From Bettongia penicillata ogilbyi (Eukaryota > Chordata > Mammalia > Diprotodontia > Potoroidae), in assembly GCA_023548195.1 (NCBI GenBank), contig JAJHZJ010000028.1, positions 372,001 through 436,000 on the forward strand: a stretch of DNA of 64,000 nucleotides, given 5' to 3'. The notes under the pieces are model-generated. The model was not told the origin of the DNA. It made no database searches and worked only from the letters and a program-made list of their open reading frames with translations. A program made the translations under genes and the position numbers. Each line of letters opens with the position of its first letter. The first letter of the stretch is position 1. Positions 10,702-22,065 of this stretch are shown one piece after another.

Positions 10702-11368
10702 TTTCCCAGACAGTTACTTGATTTCTGAGATTCTTGTCCACCCTCGCCTAGATCTGTCCAGCTAGTGCTTGGGGGTCTGAGATTCAAATGATGCTCCCCA
10801 GCCTCAGGGCTTTCCACGGTGGGTGGGGCTGCTATTCAATGTGAGCTTAAGTTCTGGTGCCCAGGTGGGGACAGGGCCGCCTCCCAGGCTTAGTTCCCTC
10901 AGGGGTTTTATGCGGATATCTTCAGTAGTGGCCCTGAGCTCCTGCCTGCTCTGGGAGTCCTGGGCCACCACTGCCTCTAACACTGCCTCCCGAGGGGGCC
11001 CGAGTCACGGAGACACCCTGCTCCCCTCTCAGCCAGCCCAGAAGTCTCTCTCACTGACCTGTAGCGCCTGTGGGTGGAGGGACCTTTGTGGCTGCTGGAC
11101 GTTCTGTCCCTGAAGCCTGCTCGGATCTGCTCCTCTGGGGCCACACGGCCAGGGCAGCACAGGGCTGGGCTCCACTGTCTGGTGTGCGACGGACCTTTGG
11201 GGTCGGTTTTTCAGGGCTCTCTGGAATGGGAAATCTTCTCCACTGAGTTGCTGCACAGCTTGCACTGCTCCAGAATTTGTGGGACGTTCTTTTTACAGAA
11301 AATTTATGGGCTGTGAATTCGGAGCTAGCATATATGAGTCTTTCTACTCTGCCTTCTTGGGTCCTCCC
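10032..11368 (-). mobile_element. HAL1-E: 3'-truncated half-L1 inside the old L1
   Basis: Minus-strand 5' end near 11368 (GGGGAGGACCCAAGAAGGCAG) is followed by the 5'UTR and ORF1 to about codon 225, where the element stops abruptly at the plus-strand sequence ATAATTTCATG. There is no tail and no poly(A). Host L1 ORF1 continues on both sides and a 15-17-bp direct repeat flanks the insert, so the truncation arose at integration. LINE copies are usually truncated at the 5' end; this is the opposite. The break lies at almost the same ORF1 codon as the insertion point in the host, in inverted orientation. Confidence 0.8.
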
Positions 11369-11385
11369 CAAACAAGAGCCTGACA
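11369..11385 (+). repeat. Right target-site duplication of HAL1-E
   Basis: CAAACAAGAGCCTGACA, immediately after the HAL1-E 5' terminus and leading straight back into host ORF1 (..AGCATCTTTCAATAAATTG). Confidence 0.75.
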
Positions 11386-12479
11386 GCATCTTTCAATAAA
11401 TTGTTAAGGAAAACTGCATTGATATCATAGAACTAGAGGGTAAAATTCATTGAAAGAATTCACCAGCCACTTCCTGAAAGAGATCTCAAAATGAAAACTC
11501 CAAGAAATATTGGAACCAAATTCCAGAGTTCTCATGTCAAAGAGAAAATACAGCAGACAGTCAAAAAAGAATTTCAAACATCAATGAGCCACAATCAGGA
11601 TTACATAGGTCTTAGAAAGTTCTATATTAAAGATTAAGAAAGTTTGGAATATGACAATCCAGAATCCTTAAAAACTTTTACATTAAAGATTCAGAAAGTT
11701 TAGAATATGACAACCCAGAAGAAGGCAAAGTACCTTGGATTACAACCAAGAATCAACTACCCAGCAAAACTGAGCATAATTTTTCAGGGAAAAGGAAGAC
11801 ATTCAAGGAAATTGAGAACTTTCAAATTTTTCTGATGAAAAGATCTGAACTGAACAGAAAATTCAATTTTCAAATATAAAACTGAAGAAAAGCTTTAAAA
11901 AATAAACAAGAAGGAAAACTGTTATTAAGTAAGATTAAACTGTCTGTATCCCCACAAGGGAAGATGATACTTATAACTCTTGAGAACTGTATCTCTATTA
12001 GAGCAGTTAGAAGGAGAATATATAGACAGTGTGTGGGTGTAAGGTGACTTTGATTTTGATGACATATAAAAGATGCAAAAAAGATACTACTTGGAGAAGA
12101 GACAGAATAGGGTAAATTACATCACATGAAGAGGTACAAAATATCTAAGGGGAAATAAGGGAAGAGGGATAAGGACTCTTTGAACTTTGCTCTCAATTGA
12201 ATTGGCTCAAAGAGTAAATAACATAAGCACTCAGCTGGGTATAAAAATTTATGTTATCCTATAGGGAAAGGGGAAAGAAAAAGGAAGGGGGAACCATGAT
12301 AAAAGGGAATGCAGAATAGATGGTAGAAATGGGAGGGAGAGAAAAATATAGAGGCTTAGAGAAGTGAGGGCAGAAGGTAGCTGATCAGAAGCAAAACTCT
12401 GGTGAGGAGAGACAAGGTGAAAGGAGAGAAAAAAGTATAAACAGGTGGAAAATAGGATGGGAGGAAATACACTGCGAAC

Positions 12480-15400
12480 ATAACTGTGAATATAAATATG
12501 ATTAACTCTGACAAAAAAACAGAAGTTGTTAGCAAAGTGTATTAAAAACCAGAACCTACAGTAAGTATGTTGTTTGAAAGAAACACATTTGAAATAAAGA
12601 GATATACAAAGAGTAAAAGTAAAAATGTGGAGTAAAATATATAATGCTTCAATGGAAGTTTAAAAAAAAAAGAAGCAGGGGTAGTACAACTGATCTCAGA
12701 AAAGCCAAAGAAAAATAGATCTAATTAAAAGAGATATGAAAGAAAACTATATCTTGCTAAAAGATACTATATATGCACCAAGTGCCATAGGATCCAAATT
12801 CTTAAAAGAGAAGTTCAGTCAGTTATAGTGAGAAATACACAGTAAAATAATACTAGTGGGTATTTTATCCTCTACCTTTCAGTATGAGACATGTGTGAAC
12901 ATAAAATAAACAAAAAGAAATAAGGGAGGTGAATAGAATTTTAGAAAAGGTAGAAATATACCTCTGCAAAAAATTGATGAGAAAGAAAAGCAATATATTT
13001 TTTTTTAGTGTTACATGGAACCTACACAAAAACTGACCATATTGTAGGGCATAAAATCTCACAATCCAATGCAGAAAGGTAGAAATATTAAATGCATCCT
13101 TTTCAGATCATAATACAATACAAATTGAATGTAATAAATAGTCAAGGAAACAGAAATAAAAATTAGCTGAAAACTAAATGATTTAATCCTAAAGAATGAG
13201 TGGGTCAAACAACCAATCATATAAACAATCAATAATTTCATCAAAAAGAAAGACAATAATGGGACAACATGCCCACACTTATAGAATACATCTAAAGCAG
13301 TTTGTACTGGAAATATTGTATCTCTGCATCCATACAAATAAAATACAGAATAATGAGACCAATGAATTAAGCATGTAACTGAAAAAGTTAAAAAAAAGAA
13401 CAAATTCAAAATCTCCAATTAATACCAAATTAGAAATTCCAAAACTCGAAGGAGAGATTAACAAAACTGAAAGTTTAAAAAAAAATATTGAACTAATAAA
13501 TATAAGTAAGCTGGTTTTGTGAAGGAAAACAATAAAAGATAAGTCATAAGTTAATTGATTAAAAAAGAGAGAAGAAAAGCATATTACCACTATCAAAAAT
13601 GAAAAGTGTGAATTCACCACCAGTAAAAAGGAAATTAAAGCAATATTTTGGTACTATTTTACTCAACTGTATGCCAAAAAATCTGATAAACTAAGTGAAA
13701 TGGATGAATGTTTACAAAACATATAAATCCCAGATTGATAGAAGGGGAAATAAAATACTTTAATAACCCCAATTTCAAAAAGAAATAAAATAAACAAGTA
13801 ATCAATGAACTTCCAAAAAAAAATTTTTCAGGGCCACATGGATTTGCAAGTGACTTCTTCAAAAAACTTTAAAGAATAATTAATTACAAAACTATTTAAA
13901 CTATTTGGGAAAATCGTTGAAAGAGTCCTTCCAAATTAATTTTATGACAGAAATATGGTACTGATAATAAACCAGGAACAATTAAACTAGAGAAAGAAAA
14001 TCATAGGCCAAATTCCCTAATGAATATTGATGCAAACATTTTAAGTAAAACATTAGGAAAAAAGATTACAGCTATTTATAAAGAGGATAATATACTATAA
14101 CTGGATGGGATTTATATCAAGAATATAAATTGTTGATATATTATTATAAATGTGTTCATATTCGGTTTATATTAATATAAACTGGTTCAATATTAGGAAA
14201 ACTACAAGCATAATTGACAATATTAATAACTAACAAAAATCCTATAATTATCTTAATAGATGCAAGAAAAAATATTTTTGACAGAATACAGCACCCATTC
14301 CTATTTAATAGGAATAATACTAGAGAATATAGGAATAAATGGAGTTTTCTTTAAACTAAGCAGTATCCATTGAAAACCAGTATCAAGCAGCATATGTTAT
14401 GGAGGCAAGCTAGAAGCACTCTTGGTAAGATCACAGTTGAAATGAGGATGTCTATTATCATCATCATTATTCAATATTGTACTAGAAATTTTAGCTTTAG
14501 CAAGAAAGGGAGAAAAGAAATTGAAGGAATTAGAATAAGGAAGCAAAGTTATCACTTTTTGAAGGTGAAATGATGGTACACTTGCGGGATACTGGTGCTG
14601 AAAGATTAGCTAAAATTTACTTGAAACAACAACTTTACAAAGTTGCAAGATATAAAATAAGCTCACTTAAATCATTAGCACTTCTATACAATAGCAACAA
14701 ATCCCAGAAGTGAGAAATTAAAAGAGATATTGTATTTATAACAATACAGATATTTTAAAATATTTGGGAGTCTACCTGCCAAGAAAAACCCAGGAACTCT
14801 ATGAACAGAATTACGTAACATTTTTCAGACAAATAAAGTCAGATCTAAATCATTGGAAAAATACCAAGTGTAGCTAAGATAATATAATAAAAATAACTAT
14901 TTGATCTAATTAATTTACTTATTCTATACCATACTAATCCACCCACTCAGAATTATTTATAGAGCTAGAAAAAATAATAAACAAATTTATCTGAAAGAAC
15001 AAATAATCACGTATATCAAGGGAATTAATGAAAAAATACAAAGTGGCCTGCTCATACCAAATCTAAAACCATATTACAACGTGGCAATCACCAAAGTATT
15101 TGGTAGTGGCTAAGAAATAGAGTAGTGAATCAGTGAAATAGGCTAGGTACACAAGACACAATAGTCAACTACTCTGGTAATGTACTATTTGATAAACCCA
15201 AAGATTCCAGTTTCTTGAATAAAAACTCACGATTTGACAAAAACTGCTCAGAAAACTGAAGCACATTATGGCAGAAATTAGGCTTAGATCAACATCTCAC
15301 ACCCTATACCAGTATAAGGTTAAAATGGTTAAATGATTTAGGCATAAAGAGTTATATCATAAAAGAAATTAGGAGAGCAATTAATAGTTTACCTGTTAGA

Positions 15401-16133
15401 TCTATGGAGAAGGGATAATTTATGACCAAATAAGAGGCAGAGAACATCATCAAATATGAAATGGATAATTTTTATTGCATTGATTTTTTAAATGCACAAA
15501 CAAAGCCAATGCAACCAAGATTAGAAAAGAAGTTGAGAAGCAATATTCACAACCACTGTCTCTGATAAAGGCCTCATTTTCAAAAATATAGAGAACTGAG
15601 TCAAATTTATTAGAATTCAAGTTATTCCCAAAATGATAAATTTTCAAGGAGTAAGAAAAGGTGGTTTTGGATGAAGAAATAAAGTCTATCTATGTCATAT
15701 AAAATACTTGAAATCACTATTTATTAGAGAAATATAAATTAAAACAACTTGGAGGTACCATCTCACACCCATCATATTGGTTAATATGACAGAAAAAGAA
15801 AATGATAAATATGGGAGATGTGGAAAAATTGGAACACTAATGCATTGTTGATGGAATATTGAAGGGACCCAAACATTCTTGAGAACAATTTGCAACTTAG
15901 CTCAAAGGACAAGCAAACTATGCATACCCTTTGATTCAGCAACACTACTCCTAGGTCTGTACACCAAAAGAATATTGAAAAAGGAAAAGGAACTACTATA
16001 CAAAAATATTTATGGCAGCTGTTTTTGTGGTGCTAAAGAATTGGAAACTGATGGAATGTGCATTAATATGGGAATGACTGAACAAGTTATGGTACATGAA
16101 TGCAACGGGATACAATTGTTCTATAAGAAATGA
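12480..16133 (+). pseudogene. ORF2 of the old L1 (endonuclease-RT), heavily decayed
   Basis: Fragments match L1 ORF2 in order: the region before RT (12700-13100), RT blocks near 13900-14250 (IPK..EN..PNSLMNIDANILSK-like codons), the catalytic region near 14555-14570, where the expected FADD now reads FEGE, and the Cys-rich C-terminus (15790-16133, CGKIGTLMHCWW.. and IPFDSATLLLGLYTKR). ORF2 normally nicks DNA and copies L1/HAL1 RNA. Loss of both catalytic aspartates and many stops make it inactive. Confidence 0.75.
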
Positions 16134-16600
16134 TGAGGAGGCAGATTGCAGAAAAACCTGAAAAGACTTAACATTAACTGATGCTAAGTGAAGTGAGCAG
16201 AAGCAGCAGAACATTGCGCATGGTAACAGAAACATCGTGTGATGATTGGCTATGATAGATTTAATCTTTCTCAGCAATAAGATGATCCAAGAAAATTCCA
16301 AAGGACTCAAGAGGAGAAAGAATTATGGAATCTGAATGCAGATCAAAGCATACTATTTTCACTTTTTGGTATTTTTGTTTCTTTCTCATGTTATTTTTTT
16401 CCCTTTTGTTCTGGTTATCCTTTTACAACATGAGTAATGTAGAAACATGTTTAACATGATTGTACATGTATAACCTATGTAAAGACTGCTTGCTTTCTTG
16501 GGGATGGTGGAGTGAAGGGAGATAGAGAAAATGTGGAACTCAAATCTTATGCAAATTAATGTTGAAAACTAGCTTTACTATTGGAAAAAATACTATTAAA

Positions 16601-17040
16601 TTAAAAAAGTACACTTAATGAGTGCTTATTCACTTGGAAAAAAGAAATTTAGCTTCTTGTCTAAGGCCACACAGCTATATCCCATGTCATACTTAATCCA
16701 AGGTAAACTAACTGGTCACTATCATGTGCTGCCTCTTTATCTTTTAGTCGTACACAAATTTTTAAAAAAAGTTACAAAAGTTGTTGCTAAACTAGAAGTT
16801 ATCTTTCTTTACATGTACACACATATGTATAAGTCATGTATTTGCACATGTATATATACACTACATATACATGTGTATATATGTTAGACACATACATATA
16901 TATAAGTACTTAAACAGAAATAAATTAATTATTCTTCAGTTGAAACATAACCATAAATTTTCAAATTTTGAAGGATTTCAGGGAATATCTAGTCTACTCC
17001 TTAACTTAAATGTGAATTTTCTTCCTTCACATTCTTTTTT
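16601..17040. other. Gap between two old elements with a TA/CA-rich microsatellite
   Basis: No gene. Positions ~16808-16912 hold an alternating ACATATGTATA-type run mixing CA, TG and TA steps. The rest is unassigned. Confidence 0.6.
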
Positions 17041-17999
17041 TATTCTAATATATAATTTATTTTTCAGTTCTTAACATTCAGTTCCACAAGCATTTGAATT
17101 CAAAATTTTCTTCCAATTTCCCCCATCCCCCACCCCAAGAGCATGCAGTCCATCTCCCCATCTTCCAGTCTGTCCTCCCTTCTATTACACACCCTTCTTC
17201 CATTCCCTTTACCCTCTATTTTCCTGAAGGACAAAATATATGGCTTTACTTCATTGCCTGTATAGCTTATTTTCCAGTTGCATCCTGAAAGAGTTTTTAA
17301 AATTCATTCTTAAAGATCTGACTTCCATGTTCTCTCCCTTCCTCGCCATCCACCCTCATTGAGAAAACAAGCAATTGAATATAGGTCATACCTGTGTAAC
17401 AATGTAAAGCACTGCCATAATATTTATGTTGTAAAAGACTAACCACATTTCCCTCTGTCCTATCCTCCACTTCACTTATTCCATTCTCACTAATGACCTG
17501 TACTCCTACAATAGTGTTTGCTCCTGATTATCTCTTTCCTCAATTTGCTATCCCTTCTATTACCTTCCCTCTCCTACCCACTTCCCCGTTGCCTTCCTGT
17601 AGGGTAAAGTAGATTTTCATATCCAATTGTGTATTCTCCCCTTAAGTCAAATCCCATGAGAGTAAGGCTGAATTATTTCCTTTCATCTCCCCCCTCTTTC
17701 CCTCCATTGTAGAAGCTGTTTCTTCCCTCTTATATGTGAGATGATTTGCTACATTCTACCTCTCCCTTTCTATTACTCCTCCTACATTCCATTCAACATA
17801 CACACATGTACATATACATATATACACATATATAGCATACACATACATATCTACATATATTCCCTCTAGCTACTCTAATACTGAAAAAGATATCATGAAT
17901 TACAAATAACATCTTTCCATGTAAGAATGTAAACAGTTCAACTTTAATGAATTCCTTAAGGCTTCTCTTTCCTATTTAACTTTTTATGTCTCTCTTGAT

Positions 18000-19117
18000 T
18001 CTTGTATTTGAAAGTCAAATTTTCTATTCAGCTCTGGTCTTTTCAAAGAGAATGCTTGGAAGTCCTCTATTTCATTGAAATTTCATTTTCCCCCTGAAAT
18101 ATTATACTCAGTTTTGTTGGGTAGGTGATTCTTGGTTGTAAATCTATCTCCCTTAACCTCTGCAATATCATATTCCAACTCCTTCTATCCCTTTAGTGTA
18201 GAAGCTGCTAAGTCCTGTGTTATCCTGATTGTATTTCCACAATACTTGAAGAACTGTTTCTTTATGGCTGCTTGTAATATTTTCTCCTTGATCAAGGAAC
18301 TCTGGATTTTGGCTACAATATTTCTAAGAGTTTTTTTTTTTTCTTTTGGGATCTTCTTGAGGAGGTGATCAGTGAATTCTTTCCATTTCTGTTTTACCCT
18401 TTGGTTCTAGAATATCAGGGAAGTTTTCCATGATAATTGCTTGAAAGATGACATCTAGGCTTTATTTTTTGATCATAGTTTTCAGGTAGACCAATAATTT
18501 TTAAATTATCTCTCCTGGATCTATTTTCCAGGTCAGTGGTTTTTCCAATGAGATATTTCACATTATCTATTTTTTTTTATTCTTTTGGTTTTGTTTTGTA
18601 ATTTCTTGGTCTTTCACAAATTCATTAGCTTCCATACACTCCATTCTAATTTTTAAAAAACTGTTTTCTTCAATGAGTTTTTGAATCTACTTTTCCATTT
18701 GGCTAATTCTGGTTTTTAAAGCAGTCTCTCCTCATTGGCTTTTTGGATCTGTTCTGCCATTTGTGTTAGTCTATTTTTAAAGGTGATACTTTCTTCAGCA
18801 TTTTGGGGTCTCCTTTAGTAAGCTGCAGGCTTGTTTTTCATGCTTTATTTGCATCACTTTCATTTCTTTTGTCAATTTTTCCTCCACCTCTCTTATTTGA
18901 TTTTCAAAATCTTTTTTGAGCTCTTTCAAGGCCTGAGACCATTGCATATTTTTTGGGAGGTTTTGGATTTAGAAGCTTTGACTGTTGTGTCTTCCTTTGA
19001 TGGTATACTTTGTTCTTCCTCATCCAGAAGGATGGAAGAAATCACCTTTTCACTAAGTAAGTAACATTCTATAGTCTTATTTTCTTTTTTTTTTACATTT
19101 TGGGAGCATTTTCCCAA
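18000..19117 (-). pseudogene. ORF1 of the old HAL1
   Basis: The N-terminus resembles ENKTIECYLLSEKVISSILLDEEEQ; the coiled coil, the RRM start (RRDNLKIIGL-like near 18510) and the C-terminal YPTKLS-like codons can be followed in changing frames. It has the same domain order as the young copies, with multiple frameshifts. Confidence 0.75.
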
Positions 19118-19482
19118 CCAGTTACTTGACTTTTGAGTCCTTTGTCAAGTGAAGAGTGTACTGTAGGAATCTGTAAGTTCTCAGTGCCTCCAAGGTGGCA
19201 CAACCAAGGGAGAGGAGTTACTCCTCTCCTGGCCTACATTCTGGTCTGGGAGCCACAAGGACTCTTTCCTGCCCTGGAACTATGAATAAGATTCTCTCTC
19301 CAGAGCCCCCACTAGCTTGCCATGCCAGTGCTCCTCCTCACTCCAGGGTTATCACTGAGGACTGAGATCCAGATCAACCACTCGATTTTTCTAGCATCTT
19401 TAGGCTCAAGGTTCCAAAAGAGGATGCTGATACCAATGCGACTGCTGCCATCCTGAGGTTGGGGCTGGAGCCAGACTATTCT

Positions 19483-19499
19483 CCATTCTCACCCATGTC
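19483..19499 (+). repeat. Left target-site duplication of HAL1-H
   Basis: CCATTCTCACCCATGTC, identical over 17 bases to 21755-21771. Host 5'UTR sequence continues outward on both sides. Confidence 0.9.
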
Positions 19500-19769
19500 C
19501 TGTAAGATAGGATTTCATACCAAAATGAGCGTGCATTTTATTCCTTCCTTTAGTCGAATGTGATGAGGGTAAACTTCATGTTTTTTTTTTCTCAGCTCTC
19601 CTCTTTTTCCCTCCACTAAAAAGTCTCCTGCTTGCCTCTCGAATGAGATATAATTTACCCCATTCCATTTCACCCTCTCTCCTCCCACGACATTTCTCTC
19701 TCATCATTTACCTTAATTTCTTTTAGGATATGGTCCCATCCTATTCAATTCACTCTGTGCTCTCTGTCT

Positions 19770-19852
19770 CTGTGTGTGCGTGCATGTGTGTATGTGTGTG
19801 TGCATGCGCGCATGTACATGTGTGTGTACGTGTGTGTGTGTGTACATCTCTG
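19770..19852. repeat. (TG)n-rich run in the HAL1-H tail
   Basis: TG/GCATGCGC-type alternating run at the conserved HAL1 position 3' of ORF1. GCGCATGT steps suggest Z-DNA potential, but this is inference. Confidence 0.85.
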
Positions 19853-19990
19853 TGTGGTCCCACCAACTACCCAGATACTGAAACTTTTTAAGAGTTACAA
19901 ATATTGTCTTTTCATGTAGGAATGTAAACAGTTCACCTTTGGTAAGTCCCTTATGACTTCTCTTTGCTGTTTACTTTTTTATGCTTCTGC

Positions 19991-21094
19991 TCATTCTTGT
20001 GTTTGAAAGTCAAATTTTCTTTTCAGCTCTGGTCTTTTCATTAAGAATGTTTGAAAGTCCTCTGTTTCATTGAAAGACCATATTTTCCCTTGAAGTATTA
20101 TACTCAGTTTTGCTGGGTAGGTGACTCTTGGTTTTAGTGCTAGTTCCTTTGACTTCTGGAATATCCTATTCCACACCCTTCGATCCCTTAATGTAGAAGC
20201 TGCTAAATCTTGTGTTATCCTGATTGTATTTCCACAGTACTGGAATTGTTGCTTTCTAGCTGCTTGCAAGATTTTCTCCTTGACCTGGGAATTCTGGAAT
20301 TTGGCCACAATGTTCCTAGGAGTTTCTCTTTTTGGATCTCTTTCAGATGGTGATCGATGGATTCTTTCAATACTTATTTTGCCCTCTGGTTCTAGAATAT
20401 CAGGGCAGTTTTCCTCTATAATTTCATGGAAGATGATGTCTAGGCTCTTTTTTTGATCATGGCTTTCAGGTAGCGCCATAATTTTTAAATTGTCTCTCCT
20501 GGATCTATTTTCCAGGTCAGTTGTTTTTCCCATGAGATATTTCACATTCTCTTCCATTTTTTCATTCTTTTGGTTTTGTTTTGTGATTTCTTGGTTTCTG
20601 AGAAAGTCATTAGACTCCATCTGTTCCATTCTAATTTTGAGAGAACTATTCTCTTCAGTGAGCTTTTGAACCTCTTTTTCCATTTGACTAATTCTGCTTT
20701 TGAAAGCATTCTTCTCCTCATTGGCTTTTTGAACCTCTTTTGCCAATTGAGTTAGCCTATTTTTCAAGGTGTTATTTTCTTCAGCATTTTTTTGGGTCTC
20801 CTTTACCAAGGTATTGACCTGTTTTTCATGGTTTTCTTGCATCTCTCTCATTTCTCTTCCCAGTTTTTCCTCTACCTGTCTAACTTGATTTTCAAAATCC
20901 TTTTTGAGCTCTTCCATGGCCTGAGCCCACTGGACATCCATCTCAGATGTCTGGGATAGAGAGGCCCCTACCTCCACATCTTTCCCTGATGGCAAGCATT
21001 GTACTTCCTTATCAGAAATGATGGGAGGAAGGAACATCTCTTCCCCAAGAAAGTAGCTCTCTATTGTCTCATTTTGCTTCCTTTTTCTGGGCAT
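19991..21094 (-). CDS. ORF1-type retrotransposon RNA-binding protein (HAL1-H), intact, 367 aa
   Basis: The only unbroken ORF1 in the window. Residues 1-15 (MPRKRKQNETIESYF) are basic. About 55-198 form a long charged heptad-type coiled coil (for example EELKKDFENQVRQVEEKLG and QMEKEVQKLTEENSSLKIR). About 199-300 form the RRM (RRDNLKIMALPESHD.., NIVAKF.., KILQAARKQQFQYCG..IRITQDL). About 303-367 form the C-terminal domain with YPAKLS at 326-331. The order and the YPAKLS motif match human L1 ORF1p (338 aa), a trimeric RNA chaperone that packages element RNA in cytoplasmic particles (established). The ATG follows the 5'UTR and equals the start in the other copies. No membrane or signal segment. 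Whether it is expressed is unknown; it is an element gene, not a host gene. Confidence 0.88.
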   Translation of the reverse strand: MPRKRKQNETIESYFLGEEMFLPPIISDKEVQCLPSGKDVEVGASLSQTSEMDVQWAQAMEELKKDFENQVRQVEEKLGREMREMQENHEKQVNTLVKETQKNAEENNTLKNRLTQLAKEVQKANEEKNAFKSRISQMEKEVQKLTEENSSLKIRMEQMESNDFLRNQEITKQNQKNEKMEENVKYLMGKTTDLENRSRRDNLKIMALPESHDQKKSLDIIFHEIIEENCPDILEPEGKISIERIHRSPSERDPKRETPRNIVAKFQNSQVKEKILQAARKQQFQYCGNTIRITQDLAASTLRDRRVWNRIFQKSKELALKPRVTYPAKLSIILQGKIWSFNETEDFQTFLMKRPELKRKFDFQTQE

Positions 21095-21754
21095 TTTCCC
21101 AGCCAGTTACTTGACTTCTGAGATTCCTGTCTACCCCCGCCTAGATCTGCCCAGCTAGTGCTTGGGGTCTGAGATTCAAATGCTCTTTCCCAGCCTCAGG
21201 GCTTTCAGGGGCAGGAGCAGCTGCTATTCAATGTGAGCTTAAGTTCTGGTGCTTGGGTGGGGGCAGGGCCACTTCCCAGGCTCAGTTCCCTCAGGGGGTT
21301 TTTGCAGAGACCTTTGGTAATAGCCCTGAGCCCCTGCCTGCTGTGGAAGTCCCAGGCCACTGCTGCCTCTGCCACTGCCTCTGCCTCTGCCTCCCAAGGG
21401 GGCCCAAGTCACGGAGACACGCCTGTCCCCTCTTGGCCAGCCCAGAAGTCTCTCTCACTGTCCTGGAGAGCCTGTGGGTTAAGGGACCTTTCCGGCCACC
21501 AGAGGTTCCATCCCTGAAGCATGATCAGATCTGCTCCTCTGGGGCCATGCAGCCAGGGCAGCGCAGGACTGGGCTCTGTGTCCAGAGCATGAGGGACCCC
21601 TGGGGATGGCTTTTCAGGGCTCTCTGGAACGGAAATCTCTTCCAGTGCATTTCTGCACGGGTTCCACTGCTCCAGAATTTGTGGAGAGTTCTTTTTACAG
21701 GGATTTGGAGCTAGCATACGTGAATCTTTCTATTCCAACATCTTGGCTCCTCCC
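21095..21754 (-). promoter_or_regulatory. HAL1-H 5'UTR / presumed internal promoter
   Basis: GC-richer than the surroundings, with CpGs and a CCTCTG hexamer stretch (21365-21393). The first ~20 bases contain CCAAGATG; most copies read CCAAGATGG, the core used by YY1 at the start of human L1 to set the transcription start (established for human L1). By analogy this is an internal RNA polymerase II promoter; activity is inferred. In H the following bases are TTGG where most copies read GCAG or GTGG, which weakens the match. Confidence 0.5.
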
Positions 21755-21771
21755 CCATTCTCACCCATGTC
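21755..21771 (+). repeat. Right target-site duplication of HAL1-H
   Basis: CCATTCTCACCCATGTC, exact copy of 19483-19499, followed by host 5'UTR (AAAGAGCTTTCTCACTGACC). Confidence 0.9.
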
Positions 21772-22065
21772 AAAGAGCTTTCTCACTGACCTTTGAAGCT
21801 GTCTTTGCGATTTGTGGAATGAGAAATCTGGGAACTGCAGTTGCTACCTGTGATTCCACATCCTGAAACCTGCTCCAGTCCCATGCTATAGATCTTTCCT
21901 GACAGCCTTCCAGGCTGTCTTGGACTAGAAATCACTTTCAATCTGTCGTTTTGTGGCTTCTGCTGCTCTAGAATTTGTTTAGTGTCATTTTTACAGGTAT
22001 TTTATGTGTTGTGGTGGGAGAGCTGTAGCAGGTCCATCTTTCTACTCCCACCTTTGCTCCCCTTC

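Larger units (their letters stand above)
9480..11885 (+). pseudogene. ORF1 of the old L1, split by HAL1-E
   Basis: Two parts, 9480-10031 and 11386-11885. The first holds the coiled coil (for example EAQKLTEENN and NSLKIRIKQLKAND-like codons) and the start of the RRM, ending at the codons that correspond to LPES..NK. The second resumes at SL..SFN and goes through ERIHQPLPERD to the YPAKLS-type domain. Several frameshifts. The N-terminal start is not certain. Confidence 0.7.
8958..16600 (+). mobile_element. Old near-full-length L1 (ORF1 + ORF2), interrupted by HAL1-E
   Basis: Starts with AAAGATGGCAGAGAGAAGTCAGG (5'UTR) and has ORF1 remains to ~11885, a purine-rich spacer (11886-12480), ORF2 remains (12480-16133) and a 3'UTR ending near 16600 (..TGGAACTCAAATCTTATGCAAATTAATGTTGAAAAC..). 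Without the 1.34-kb HAL1-E it is ~6.3 kb, a normal L1 length. Stops and indels occur throughout, so it is long dead. Its inter-ORF spacer is colinear with the first part of the HAL1 tail, which is why it matters here. No convincing TSD was found. Confidence 0.8.
19500..21754 (-). mobile_element. HAL1-H: young half-L1 with intact ORF1 and truncated 3' end
   Basis: Minus strand: starts GGGGGAGGAGCCAAGATGTTGG at 21754, 5'UTR 21754-21095, ORF1 21094-19991, then only ~490 bp of tail. It stops at 19500 inside the tail (just after the CCTATCTTAC block) with no second half of the tail, no AATAAA and no poly(A). A perfect 17-bp duplication flanks it, so it integrated in this form. It carries the best ORF1 in the window but lacks the 3' end normally used to prime reverse transcription, so it is unlikely to copy itself again unless a downstream signal supplies a tail. 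Confidence 0.88.
17041..22065 (-). mobile_element. Old HAL1, interrupted by HAL1-H
   Basis: Minus strand: 5' terminus near 22065 (GAAGGGGAGCAAAGGTGGGAGTAGAAAG), 5'UTR split at 21772/19482 by HAL1-H, ORF1 remains 19117-18000, then a tail with a CA/TA run (17800-17865) down to the 3' end near 17041. No ORF2 follows ORF1. It is clearly older than HAL1-H: ORF1 has many stops and indels and the 5'UTR aligns only loosely. Confidence 0.75.

Noticed and set aside
8940..16620. Target-site duplication for the old L1 (CTTAAGAGGTT versus CTTAATGAGTGCT)
   Set aside because: Too short and too diverged to tell from chance.
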